DNA of 23,754 nucleotides from an uncultured Collinsella sp. (GCA_902493515.1 CABUPE010000036.1:1-23754), one strand, 5' to 3'; positions 10,540-17,471 are shown, counted from the first letter of the stretch. Program-made: numbers and translations. The notes: generated by a model not told the origin, from the letters alone.

Positions 10540-11826
10540 TTACTTCCAGAATCGGTTGATGATCTGCTCGCGACCGGCGCCGACGCCAATGAACGTCACG
10601 CGGGTGTGTGCCAGATCCTCGATAAACGCCACGTAGTCCTGAGCCTCCTGCGGCAGCTCCTCAAAGCTGCGGCAGCCGGTGATATCGCACTTCCAGCCAG
10701 GAAGCTCCTCGTAGATGGGCTTGGCGTGCTCAAAGCGAACCTGATGCTCGGGCACGCTGGTATAGCGCTCACCATCGACGTCGTAGGCCACGCACACCTT
10801 GATGGTGTCGAAAGCCGAAAGCACGTCGAGCTTGGTCATGGCGATATCGGTGAGGCCGTTGACGCGCGAGGCGTAGTTGGCGATGGGGCCGTCGAACCAG
10901 CCGCAGCGACGACGGCGACCGGTGGTCACGCCGTACTCGTAGCCCTCCTCGGTCAGCGTGTGACCGGCCTCGGACTCATAGGAAAGCTCGGTGGGCATGG
11001 GGCCCGAACCGACGCGGGTGATATAGGCCTTCATGACGCCCAGTACGCGGTCGACGTTCTTCATACCGACGCCGGAGCCGGTGATGGCGCCGCCGGCGGT
11101 GCAGTTGGAAGACGTCACGTACGGATAGGTACCGTGGTCGATGTCGAGCAGCGTCGCCTGGGCGCCCTCAAACAGCAGGTCCTTGCCCTCGTCAATCATG
11201 TTGTTGAGCAGCAGGCTCGTCTCGGTGATGTAGGGACGCAGGCGCTCGGCCATCGGCAGGTACTCGTCGCAAATCTGGTCCACGGTGTAGGTGGGCAGAT
11301 TGTAGATGAGCTCGAGCTCGGGGTTCACGCGGGCGAGAGCGGTCTCCAGCTTGTCGCGGAACAGCGTCTCGTCCAGCATGTCCTGCATGCGCAGACCAAT
11401 GCGGGCCATCTTGTCCTGATAGCACGGACCGATACCGCGCTTGGTGGTACCGATGTTCTTCTTGCCGAGCTTCTGCTCAAAGGCGCCATCCAGATCAATG
11501 TGGTACGGCATGATGACATGCGCGTTTCCGCTAATCTTGAGGTTCTTGGTGGTGATGCCGTCGGCCTCGAACATGTCGATCTCCTCAAGGACAACCTTGG
11601 GGTTGACGACGCAGCCGTTACCGATCACCGACACGTGGTCGGAATACATGATGCCGGAGGGCACCTGGTGCAGGCCGTACTTCTTGCCGTTGACGACGAT
11701 GGTGTGACCGGCGTTGTTGCCGCCCGAGAAGCGCACGACGGCATCGAAGTCGCCGGCGACCAAATCGCAAATCTTACCCTTGCCCTCATCGCCCCACTGG
11801 GCACCGACCAAAACGGTTGACGGCAT
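10540..11826 (-). CDS. purA: Adenylosuccinate synthetase
   Basis: Joins IMP and aspartate with GTP to give adenylosuccinate, the first committed step to AMP. The 428 residues match the family. The N-terminal GAQWGDEGKGK loop carries the catalytic Asp13, and GGNNAGH carries the catalytic His41. The IMP-contact region GTTKRGIGPCYQDK and the C-terminal TTGRRRRCGW and FEELP segments are also present. Family members usually read TTGRPRRCGW, so the Pro-to-Arg change is a small oddity. The ATG at 11826 follows GTAAGGAGTAAAC, a strong ribosome binding site. It lies 93 bp after dnaB with a possible promoter in the gap. Confidence 0.98.
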   Translation of the reverse strand: MPSTVLVGAQWGDEGKGKICDLVAGDFDAVVRFSGGNNAGHTIVVNGKKYGLHQVPSGIMYSDHVSVIGNGCVVNPKVVLEEIDMFEADGITTKNLKISGNAHVIMPYHIDLDGAFEQKLGKKNIGTTKRGIGPCYQDKMARIGLRMQDMLDETLFRDKLETALARVNPELELIYNLPTYTVDQICDEYLPMAERLRPYITETSLLLNNMIDEGKDLLFEGAQATLLDIDHGTYPYVTSSNCTAGGAITGSGVGMKNVDRVLGVMKAYITRVGSGPMPTELSYESEAGHTLTEEGYEYGVTTGRRRRCGWFDGPIANYASRVNGLTDIAMTKLDVLSAFDTIKVCVAYDVDGERYTSVPEHQVRFEHAKPIYEELPGWKCDITGCRSFEELPQEAQDYVAFIEDLAHTRVTFIGVGAGREQIINRFWK

Positions 11827-11892
11827 GTTTACTCCTTACATTCATGGACTGTCTACGCACCACGCCGGCACGCAGAAGCACAAAACATTCCC

Positions 11893-11898
11893 AGTATA
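11893..11898 (-). promoter_or_regulatory. Candidate -10 element for purA
   Basis: TATACT on the minus strand lies about 67 bases upstream of the purA start. No convincing -35 is seen at 16-18 bases. A GGGCGC/GCGCCC hairpin that includes the end of dnaB lies immediately upstream. Confidence 0.33.
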
Positions 11899-11919
11899 CC
11901 CGTGCAACGGGCGCCTGTC

Positions 11920-13311
11920 CTACTCCTCGGCATGCGCCCCATCAAGCTCATAGAACTTGGTGGATGCCGGCAGGAACATCAGGTCGACGTCGCCGATCGG
12001 GCCCGAACGGTTCTTGGCCACGACGATACGCGTAACGCCCTCGTCGGGTCGATCGTCGCGCGAGGCCTCGGCCTCGTCGGCGGAACGGTCCAAGAACATA
12101 ACGATATCGGCGTCCTGCTCGATGGAGCCCGATTCACGAAGGTCGGAAAGCTGCGGGCGCTTGCCGGTACGGGATTCGACCTGACGTGAGAGCTGCGACA
12201 GCGCGATGAGCGGGATCTTGAGCTCCTTGGCCATGATCTTCAAACCACGCGACATCTCCGAGACCTCGACGGTACGGCTCTCGGAGCGGCGTCCCGGCGG
12301 AGGACTCACCAGCTGCAGGTAGTCCAGGATGATAATTGCCTTCTCCTTGTTATGGAGCATACGGCGGCTCTTGGCGCGAATCTCGGTCACTGTGGTGCCG
12401 GGCGTATCGTCAATCAGAATATCGAGCTTGGACAAGGTCTGCGTGGCCTCGTTGATATTGGCCCACTGCTCGGGGCTAATGCGGCCCATGCGGAAGTCAC
12501 TGATCGAGATCATGGCGTAGGCGCAAATCAGACGCTGGGCAATTTCCTTGCCCGACATCTCCAGAGAGAAGAAGCCGACAGTATAACCGGCAGCGGCAGC
12601 GTTGAGTGCCAGATTCAGAGCGAACGACGTCTTACCCACGGCAGGACGGGCACCGATGATGATGAGCTGGCCTTCGCGAAAACCCATGAGCATGCGGTCG
12701 AGCGACGGGAAGCCCGTGGGCACGCCCGCAGCCTGGCCACCGGCCTGGCACACTTCCTCGGCCTCGTTATAGGCCTCGACCATAAACTCGGTCAGCGTCT
12801 TGTAGCTCGACTTGACCTCGCGTGCCGTGACCTTGAGCAGCTTGCTCTCGGCCAGCTCGACAACCTCTTTGGTGTCGGTGGGGGCGTTATATGCCAGCGC
12901 GTTGATCTCGTTGGTGGCGCCGATCAGCTCACGCAGCATCGAATCGCGGCGAACGATGGCGGCATGGTGCTGCCAGTTGACGAGCGACAGGGTCTGACCC
13001 ATCAGCTCCAAAATGTACGCCTCGCCGCCCACGGCATCGAGCTTGTTGATGCTTCGCAGGTAATCGATCAGCGAGATGGAGTCGATGGGAATGCGGCTGT
13101 TGTACATATCGACCATCGCAGTATAGATGGTCTTATGAATGGGCCGGTAGAAGTCATCGGGCTGCAGCTCGACCTGGGCCTCTTCGACCACCTCGGGCGA
13201 TAGCAGCATAGCGGCCAGTACATTGGCCTCTGCATCTTGGTTTTGGGGAAGACCCAACTTTGAGCCGCGGTCCTCGACCGTCAGCCCGGTCTCCCTATCG
13301 TCATATGCCAT
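11920..13311 (-). CDS. dnaB: Replicative DNA helicase
   Basis: Hexameric 5'-3' helicase of the replication fork. The N-terminal DnaB domain spans about 20-125 (PQNQDAEANVLAAML). The RecA-like C-terminal domain has Walker A GARPAVGKTS at 220-229, the FFSLEMS segment, Walker B IIILDYLQLV (about 326-335), and the conserved LSQLSRQVE and LRESGSIEQDAD stretches. There is no intein. I prefer the ATG at 13311 (463 residues, MAYDDRE) because GAGG lies six bases before it. An in-frame ATG at 13323 has no ribosome binding site. It lies downstream of the rplI operon terminator in the same direction and before purA, a common neighbourhood for dnaB after rplI. Confidence 0.97.
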   Translation of the reverse strand: MAYDDRETGLTVEDRGSKLGLPQNQDAEANVLAAMLLSPEVVEEAQVELQPDDFYRPIHKTIYTAMVDMYNSRIPIDSISLIDYLRSINKLDAVGGEAYILELMGQTLSLVNWQHHAAIVRRDSMLRELIGATNEINALAYNAPTDTKEVVELAESKLLKVTAREVKSSYKTLTEFMVEAYNEAEEVCQAGGQAAGVPTGFPSLDRMLMGFREGQLIIIGARPAVGKTSFALNLALNAAAAGYTVGFFSLEMSGKEIAQRLICAYAMISISDFRMGRISPEQWANINEATQTLSKLDILIDDTPGTTVTEIRAKSRRMLHNKEKAIIILDYLQLVSPPPGRRSESRTVEVSEMSRGLKIMAKELKIPLIALSQLSRQVESRTGKRPQLSDLRESGSIEQDADIVMFLDRSADEAEASRDDRPDEGVTRIVVAKNRSGPIGDVDLMFLPASTKFYELDGAHAEE

Positions 13312-13464
13312 GAGCATCCTCATTCATATCGCTTGCGAGCATCCATAGTATCAGCCACGGTCCCAAAACGCGCCTCGCGCCGCCAATCATCACCGAACCA
13401 AACGGATGAACGGTCCTGTATATAGAACTTTGACGCGACGTTCACCACAACACTCACTCAGCGC

Positions 13465-13503
13465 AAAAAACAAAAGGGCGCCCCGGTTTCCCAGAGCGCC
13501 CTT
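13465..13503 (-). terminator. Terminator of the rpsF-ssb-rpsR-rplI operon
   Basis: Arms 13496-13503 and 13474-13481 (AAGGGCGC/GCGCCCTT) are followed on the minus strand by TTTTGTTTTTTG. This separates the ribosomal operon from dnaB. Confidence 0.9.
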
Positions 13504-13535
13504 CTTAGAACAAGATTGTTGCGTTGCAGCAAATG

Positions 13536-14075
13536 CTACTCGGCAGCAGCCTCAGTCTCGACCTCGGCGGTCTCGGCCTCGGCGACCTCAGCGGCCTCCT
13601 CGACCTCAGCCTCGGCAGCGAGCTCCTCGGCGGTAACGCCGACGAGAACGACAACCTCGGCCTTGATCTCGCGGTACAGCGAGATGGCAACGGTGTGGGC
13701 ACCGGCAACCTTGATGGGCTTACCGAGCTCGACGCGCTTGCGGTCGATGTCCATACCGAGCTGAGCCTTGATGGCGTCAGCGATCATAGCGGCGGTAACG
13801 GAGCCAAAGAGGATGCCCTCGTCGCCGACCTTGACGTCAACGGTGACCGTCTTGCCCTCGAAGGCAGCCTTGGTCTCGTTGGCGGTAGCCAGACGGACGG
13901 CCTCGCGCTTGGCGATGTTGTTGCGACGCTCGTCAAGCTGCTTGAGGTTGCCCTTGGTGGCGGCAACAGCGAGCTTCTTGGGGAACAGGAAGTTCTCAGC
14001 GTAACCCTGAGCGACCTCTACGACGTCACCCTCGCCGCCCTTGCCCTTGATCTCATCGAGAAGAATAACCTTCAT
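13536..14075 (-). CDS. rplI: 50S ribosomal protein L9
   Basis: Two-domain 23S rRNA-binding protein at the base of the L1 stalk. The N-terminal domain (MKVILLDEIKGKGGEGDVVEVAQGYAENFLFP, split here only by description) is typical. The C-terminal domain ends at about residue 147 (IKAEVVVLVGV). The protein is 179 residues instead of the usual 148-150, because about 30 extra residues form a tail made almost only of Ala, Glu and Val with no basic residue. GGGAG lies upstream of the ATG. It is the last gene of the operon, 15 bases after rpsR, and a terminator follows. Confidence 0.96.
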   Translation of the reverse strand: MKVILLDEIKGKGGEGDVVEVAQGYAENFLFPKKLAVAATKGNLKQLDERRNNIAKREAVRLATANETKAAFEGKTVTVDVKVGDEGILFGSVTAAMIADAIKAQLGMDIDRKRVELGKPIKVAGAHTVAISLYREIKAEVVVLVGVTAEELAAEAEVEEAAEVAEAETAEVETEAAAE

Positions 14076-14090
14076 GATGCGTCTCCCTTC

Positions 14091-14357
14091 TTAGCCGCGG
14101 TCGCGGTTGCCACGAGAGGAAACCACGGGGACGGTGTACGGCAGGAGAGCCATCTCGCGGGCGCGCTTGATGGCGTTGGCGATGTCATGCTGATGCTGCG
14201 TGCAAGCGCCAGTGACGCGACGGGGCTTGATCTTGCCACGGTCGGTCATGTACTTACGGAGAAGCTGAGTGTCCTTATAGTCGATGAACTCAGTGTTCTC
14301 CTTGCAGAACTGGCAGTACTTACGACGCGGCTGACGTGCAGAAAAATCATTAGCCAT
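14091..14357 (-). CDS. rpsR: 30S ribosomal protein S18 (zinc-ligand C+ form)
   Basis: Binds 16S rRNA with S6 on the platform of the small subunit. The 88-residue form starts at the ATG at 14357 (MANDFSARQ), with AAAGG about nine bases upstream; a further upstream in-frame start would add 17 residues unlike the family. Cys15, Cys18, Cys52 and His55 form a likely zinc site (CQFC and ACTQH), which E. coli S18 lacks. The core IDYKD and AIKRAREMALLPYT are intact. It lies between ssb and rplI. Confidence 0.97.
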   Translation of the reverse strand: MANDFSARQPRRKYCQFCKENTEFIDYKDTQLLRKYMTDRGKIKPRRVTGACTQHQHDIANAIKRAREMALLPYTVPVVSSRGNRDRG

Positions 14358-14429
14358 GTCAAAATACCTTTCATTTGGCAACTTCGGCGAACCGAAGCCG
14401 CCTCTCACTCAAAAATAGGTGAACAAGCC

Positions 14430-14882
14430 TTAGAACGGGATGTCCTCATCGTAGACGTCGACCGCGGGCGGCGTAGCCACCGGTGCGGCAGGACGTGCTG
14501 CGGGCGCGGGAGCTGCGGGGGCGTAACCGCCCTGATCGTAGCCACCCTGGCCACCACGGGAGCTCATAAACTCGATCTCATCGACGATGACCTCGAGCTT
14601 GCTCCGGCGCTGGCCGTCGCGCTCCCAAGAGCTGTAGCGCAGCTTGCCCTCGATCGCGACCTTGTTTCCCTTTGCCAGGAAACGGCTCACGGCCTCGGCG
14701 CGGGTGCCGAACATGGTGCAGTCGACAAAGTTGGGATAGTCCTCCCACTCGCCAGTCTGCGCGTTGCGGCGACGATCGTTCACGGCGACGCCAAAGGACA
14801 GAACCTGGGTTCCGCCGGCGGTGGCGCGCAGCTCGGGATCGCGGGTGAGGTTACCGGTGATGTTCACTCGATTGATGCTCAT
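14430..14882 (-). CDS. ssb: Single-stranded DNA-binding protein
   Basis: Coats single-stranded DNA in replication, recombination and repair. The 150 residues contain an OB fold at about 1-107 (MSINRVNITGNLTRDPELRA onward). A Gly, Pro and Ala-rich flexible linker follows at about 109-140, then the acidic tip DEDIPF, which binds partner proteins. GAGGA lies ten bases before the ATG. Its place between rpsF and rpsR is the classic arrangement and couples its supply to the ribosomal operon. Confidence 0.97.
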   Translation of the reverse strand: MSINRVNITGNLTRDPELRATAGGTQVLSFGVAVNDRRRNAQTGEWEDYPNFVDCTMFGTRAEAVSRFLAKGNKVAIEGKLRYSSWERDGQRRSKLEVIVDEIEFMSSRGGQGGYDQGGYAPAAPAPAARPAAPVATPPAVDVYDEDIPF

Positions 14883-14930
14883 AACTCACTACTTCCTCTT
14901 GGGGCACAAGCCCAGTCCAAAACGACAGTC

Positions 14931-15224
14931 TTACTCCTGGTCGTCGCGACGGACGATCATGTGGCGGACCACAGCGTCGGTGATGCGCAGGACGCGATCA
15001 AGCTCGGCGATCTGGGTAGGATCTGCGTGGAAGTTGATGAGGGTGTAGTCACCATCGGTGAGGTCGTTGATCTCGTAGGCGAGCTTGCGCTTGCCCCACT
15101 CGTCAACGGAGTCGACCTTGCCAGCGCCCTCAGCGATCGTGGTATCGATACGCTTCATAACAGCGAGACGAGTCTCGGGGTCGAGCGACGGGTCAACAAA
15201 GAACAGCAGTTCATAAGCCTTCAT
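14931..15224 (-). CDS. rpsF: 30S ribosomal protein S6
   Basis: Binds S18 and 16S rRNA. The 97 residues begin MKAYELLFFVDPS, the family signature. The ATG at 15224 has a near-perfect AGGAGGTGA seven bases upstream; an in-frame start at 15245 would lie upstream of it and is rejected. The internal GKRKLAYEI and YTLINFHAD segments are conserved. It is the first gene of the rpsF-ssb-rpsR-rplI operon, with a promoter and a leader hairpin upstream. Confidence 0.97.
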   Translation of the reverse strand: MKAYELLFFVDPSLDPETRLAVMKRIDTTIAEGAGKVDSVDEWGKRKLAYEINDLTDGDYTLINFHADPTQIAELDRVLRITDAVVRHMIVRRDDQE

Positions 15225-15250
15225 ATTGTCACCTCCTCTGGGCAAATGTG

Positions 15251-15279
15251 GCTTCAGGTCGTGAAGGTGCGCCTGAAGC
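15251..15279 (-). promoter_or_regulatory. rpsF leader hairpin, possible S6:S18 autoregulatory site
   Basis: The 8-bp arms 15272-15279 and 15251-15258 (GCTTCAGG/CCTGAAGC) enclose a 13-nt loop about 27 bases upstream of the rpsF start. S6:S18 complexes bind rpsF leaders in several bacteria. I do not see the CCG bulge I would expect for that motif, so the assignment is tentative. Confidence 0.35.
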
Positions 15280-15295
15280 AGGAAAAGACTTTGTA

Positions 15296-15324
15296 ATAAT
15301 ATCTTTCAACCTCCTAGGCTGCAA
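15296..15324 (-). promoter_or_regulatory. Candidate promoter of the rpsF operon
   Basis: The minus strand reads TTGCAG (15319-15324), a 17-base spacer, then TATTAT (15296-15301). This gives a leader of about 65 bases. The -35 sits in a small GCTGCA/TGCAGC inverted repeat. Confidence 0.5.
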
Positions 15325-15684
15325 GAATATGCAGCTACAACCTCATGACCTCCACATATGCCCATACTCGCACGGTGTTTCATGCGCATTCCAACCAAAT
15401 GCCGACCAAATGCTTGACGGATTTGTGGACAAGATACGGTGCCGCGGGGACAAGCTGAGCCAAGCCGCAGGTCAACGGGCACAAGGCTGTGGTCGCAAAA
15501 TGCATACCAGTGGCCCACAGCACCAATCAAAGATTTTTAAATTCATTGCCAAGTCGCTTATGAATACCCTTTTTGAACAATTGAGTTGATCAACCACGCT
15601 GGTCGGAAGCCGTTTTTTGGCACCTCAAACCCCACTGCAACGCCAAGTGCGGCCAAGCGTTTTAAAAAATGCTAAGTTTTCGGC

Positions 15685-15712
15685 TTGCACCTTGCGATTC
15701 CTCGTGTATACT
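15685..15712 (+). promoter_or_regulatory. Promoter of the tRNA-Ser genes
   Basis: TTGCAC (15685-15690) and TATACT (15707-15712) are separated by 16 bases. The predicted start point lies about nine bases upstream of mature tRNA-Ser(GGA). Confidence 0.75.
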
Positions 15713-15728
15713 AACTTTCGCATTTAAC

Positions 15729-15819
15729 GGAGAGTTGTCCGAGTGGCCGAAGGAGCACGATTGGAAATCGTGTAGGCGTCAAAAGCGTCTCCAGGGTTCA
15801 AATCCCTGACTCTCCGCCA
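15729..15819 (+). tRNA. tRNA-Ser(GGA)
   Basis: 91 nt with encoded CCA. Acceptor GGAGAGT pairs with ACTCTCC, the anticodon GGA is at 15763-15765, the long variable arm typical of serine tRNAs is present, and the T loop is GGTTCAAATCC. Confidence 0.97.
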
Positions 15820-15828
15820 GTTAATTCC

Positions 15829-15858
15829 AAAGCAGGCCTTCGAGCCTGCTTTGTTTTT
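15829..15858 (+). terminator. Terminator-like hairpin between the two tRNA-Ser genes
   Basis: The 9-bp arms 15829-15837 and 15844-15852 (AAAGCAGGC/GCCTGCTTT) are followed by GTTTTT. Only nine bases separate it from the next tRNA gene, so that gene seems to depend on read-through. Confidence 0.8.
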
Positions 15859-15867
15859 ACCCCACGC

Positions 15868-15958
15868 GGAGGGGTGGCAGAGTGGTTGAATGCGGCGGTC
15901 TCGAAAACCGTTTGGCCTGTATAAGGTCACGAGGGTTCGAATCCCTCCTCCTCCGCCA
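15868..15958 (+). tRNA. tRNA-Ser(CGA)
   Basis: 91 nt with encoded CCA. Acceptor GGAGGGG pairs with CTCCTCC through one G-U pair, the anticodon CGA is at 15902-15904, and there is a long variable arm. An exact inverted copy of bases 15933-15957 lies 65 bases further on. Confidence 0.97.
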
Positions 15959-15969
15959 TTTTGATTGAG

Positions 15970-15996
15970 AAAGCTCCCAAGAATGGGAGCTTTTTT
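15970..15996 (+). terminator. Terminator after tRNA-Ser(CGA)
   Basis: The 10-bp arms 15970-15979 and 15984-15993 (AAAGCTCCCA/TGGGAGCTTT) with a four-base loop run into TTTTTTG. Confidence 0.93.
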
Positions 15997-16022
15997 GTTT
16001 TGAGTCCCTATCAAGCAAATAC

Positions 16023-16047
16023 GGCGGAGGAGGAGGGATTCGAACCC
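16023..16047 (-). repeat. Inverted exact copy of the tRNA-Ser(CGA) 3' end
   Basis: These 25 bases are the exact reverse complement of 15933-15957, the T arm and acceptor 3' strand of tRNA-Ser(CGA). The identity stops at the T-stem boundary and no other tRNA parts follow. tRNA 3' ends are common integrase targets, so this may be the scar of an integration or recombination event. No integrase gene is present. Confidence 0.75.
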
Positions 16048-16071
16048 GCCAGGGCGCGAAGCGTAAAGAAA

Positions 16072-16149
16072 ACGCGCCAGTGGCGCGTTTTTAGCGCAGC
16101 GCGGTCGGCGTAAACCGACCGAATAAATTTTGAGCTCCGCTCAAAATTT
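16072..16149 (+). other. Three consecutive hairpins, first one terminator-like
   Basis: Hairpin 1 has arms 16072-16078 and 16082-16088 (ACGCGCC/GGCGCGT) followed by TTTT. A second GGCGCG at 16053-16058 could pair with the same CGCGCC and so exclude it. Hairpin 2 is 16103-16108 with 16115-16120 (GGTCGG/CCGACC). Hairpin 3 has perfect 11-bp arms 16125-16135 and 16139-16149. The product, if any, is unknown. Confidence 0.5.
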
Positions 16150-16205
16150 GGACATCCCTCCTATTCAGCCACGCCCCATCGCGGTCGATCCCAGCCCCAA
16201 ATCTC

Positions 16206-16265
16206 AAACATGTACATCACCCTCCAAAAACGACATTTTTTGACATCTTTGGAGGCTGATGTACA
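16206..16265. repeat. 60-bp palindromic repeat, copy 1
   Basis: Matches 17407-17466 at 59 of 60 positions (the only difference is 16230 A versus 17431 C). Each copy is itself an inverted repeat: here arms 16211-16228 and 16248-16265 pair over 18 bases with one mismatch around a 19-base loop that contains GACAT twice. It lies upstream of the endonuclease-domain gene. Confidence 0.9.
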
Positions 16266-16375
16266 CCTTTGTATATCGCGCGCGAAGTCCATCGGCCGTT
16301 TTGTCGGCATTCGGTATATTTCCTCACTTCAGCGGACATAAGGATTGCATGTCGGCTCAAAGCGAGAGGTCCCTT

Positions 16376-17383
16376 ATGGATACTCCTGTTCTCATTTCGC
16401 ATAAAACGGCGTGGCTTGTCCACCGTGCACCACGGGGCCTGGTGCAAGCCGTCGCACAACGCGACTACCAGATAGGTGCGCGGGGCCTCTCCACTCAGCA
16501 ACGCATCGCGCGCATCCAACAGGCCCTTACCGACTGCGGTATTCCCACTAGCATGATTGAAACCATCGACATCTCTGTTGTATTTGCCTTTGAACGAATT
16601 CGCGCCAACGGCGTTAATTGCCACGTTCTTGGCCAAAATCTACCCTACGACCATATCGATGAACTTACGTCCGGCATCTTTATCACCGACGAAGCCTTCA
16701 CCTTCGTGCTTGCTGCCGAGTGGATGGATAGAATCGAATACCTCGAGTATGGTTACGAAGTTTGCGGCGACTATTGCATGGGGCTCAATCCCTCTGACCC
16801 TTACACCGAGCAATCAGCCACCACTTCCAAGGACGAAATTGTCGAGCTACTCGATCGACACCCTAGCAAACCTGGCGCCACACGCGCCAGACTCGCGCTC
16901 AGGCATATCTACGACCACTCAGCCTCGCCCATGGAGACCGCATCGGCCATTGTCCTTTCACTCCCGACGAACGAAGGCGGCGTTGGCATCCGAGGTATCG
17001 AACTCAACAAGCCACTCGAAATCCCCCAACGCCTTTGGCATTGCACCAAAGCTCGAACGCTCAAAATCGATGCCCTCATCACCTATAAGCGCAGGGAACT
17101 CGGCATCGAATATAAGGGCGGCTTTCACGACGAGGCCGAACGCAAGGGCGCAGATGCGGAGCGCGAAGCAGTGCTCGCCCAAATGGGATATCGAATCGTT
17201 ACGCTCACCTCGGCACAGTTCGCAAGTCAGCTTGCTTTTCACCGCGCTATGAACAATATTCGCGAAGCACTCGGTATGCCCCGCTGCACGGACGCCGAGT
17301 ACCAGCGAAAGCAAAACGAACTGCGCAAGGCACTTATCCGCAACTGGAAGAGCGCGCAAGGCGAAGACACGCCTTCCGAGTAG
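16376..17383 (+). CDS. PD-(D/E)XK endonuclease-domain protein (DUF559/Vsr-like)
   Basis: A 335-residue cytoplasmic protein with no signal peptide. Residues 1-150 are a region I cannot assign. The C-terminal part, from about 180, looks like a DUF559/Vsr-type nuclease fold: SPMET with Glu187, KID with Asp232, then EYK (Glu245, Lys247), and after it an Arg/Glu helix and the strand GYRIVTLT. This E-D-ExK set is what an active PD-(D/E)XK enzyme needs. From memory, similar two-part proteins occur in Coriobacteriia and are sometimes labelled AbiEi-like, but I cannot verify that here. I chose the ATG at 16376, six bases after GAGAGG; 16349 (AAGGA, four bases) is a fair alternative giving 344 residues. 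The frame also stays open back to an ATG at 16259 inside the repeat. The gene is alone between two copies of a palindromic repeat, next to tRNA-Ser, with no cognate toxin or methylase beside it. Confidence 0.75.
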   Translation: MDTPVLISHKTAWLVHRAPRGLVQAVAQRDYQIGARGLSTQQRIARIQQALTDCGIPTSMIETIDISVVFAFERIRANGVNCHVLGQNLPYDHIDELTSGIFITDEAFTFVLAAEWMDRIEYLEYGYEVCGDYCMGLNPSDPYTEQSATTSKDEIVELLDRHPSKPGATRARLALRHIYDHSASPMETASAIVLSLPTNEGGVGIRGIELNKPLEIPQRLWHCTKARTLKIDALITYKRRELGIEYKGGFHDEAERKGADAEREAVLAQMGYRIVTLTSAQFASQLAFHRAMNNIREALGMPRCTDAEYQRKQNELRKALIRNWKSAQGEDTPSE

Positions 17384-17406
17384 CGTCATCCCAGCGCGCC
17401 ACACCA

Positions 17407-17471
17407 AAACATGTACATCACCCTCCAAAACCGACATTTTTTGACATCTTTGGAGGCTGATGTACATGTTT
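17407..17471. repeat. 60-bp palindromic repeat, copy 2
   Basis: Second copy, in the same orientation as 16206-16265. Here the pairing is longer: arms 17407-17429 and 17449-17471 are complementary over 23 bases with one mismatch. It begins 24 bases after the endonuclease-domain gene. It is not followed by a U-tract, so a plain terminator role is unlikely. Confidence 0.9.

Larger units (their letters stand above)
15225..15728. other. Divergent control region between rpsF and tRNA-Ser
   Basis: No convincing gene is seen in these 504 bases. The left end holds the rpsF leader hairpin and promoter on the minus strand, and the right end holds the tRNA-Ser promoter on the plus strand. The middle (about 15340-15660) shows short open frames on both strands without ribosome binding sites or family motifs, and its right part becomes AT-rich. 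Confidence 0.6.
15959..16375. other. Gene-free junction between tRNA-Ser and the endonuclease-domain gene
   Basis: This stretch holds the tRNA terminator, an inverted tRNA-Ser 3' fragment (16023-16047), three consecutive hairpins (16072-16149) and the first copy of a 60-bp palindromic repeat (16206-16265). No other gene is evident. It looks like an accessory insertion site. Confidence 0.6.

Noticed and set aside
13524..15296. 590-residue plus-strand open frame across rplI, rpsR, ssb and rpsF
   Set aside because: It crosses four clear minus-strand ribosomal operon genes and reads as their antisense.
15724..16014. Minus-strand open frame opposite the two tRNA-Ser genes
   Set aside because: It is the antisense of two complete tRNAs, a common false gene call.
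16217..16636. Minus-strand open frame overlapping repeat copy 1 and the endonuclease-domain gene
   Set aside because: It starts within the nuclease gene, ends in the palindrome, and has no motif or ribosome binding site.
16206..17471. The two 60-bp repeats as a CRISPR array
   Set aside because: There are only two copies, about 1.2 kb apart, with a gene between them and no spacer pattern.
16206..17471. The repeats as terminal inverted repeats of an insertion sequence
   Set aside because: The copies are in direct orientation and each is internally palindromic, the gene is not a transposase, and no target duplication is evident.
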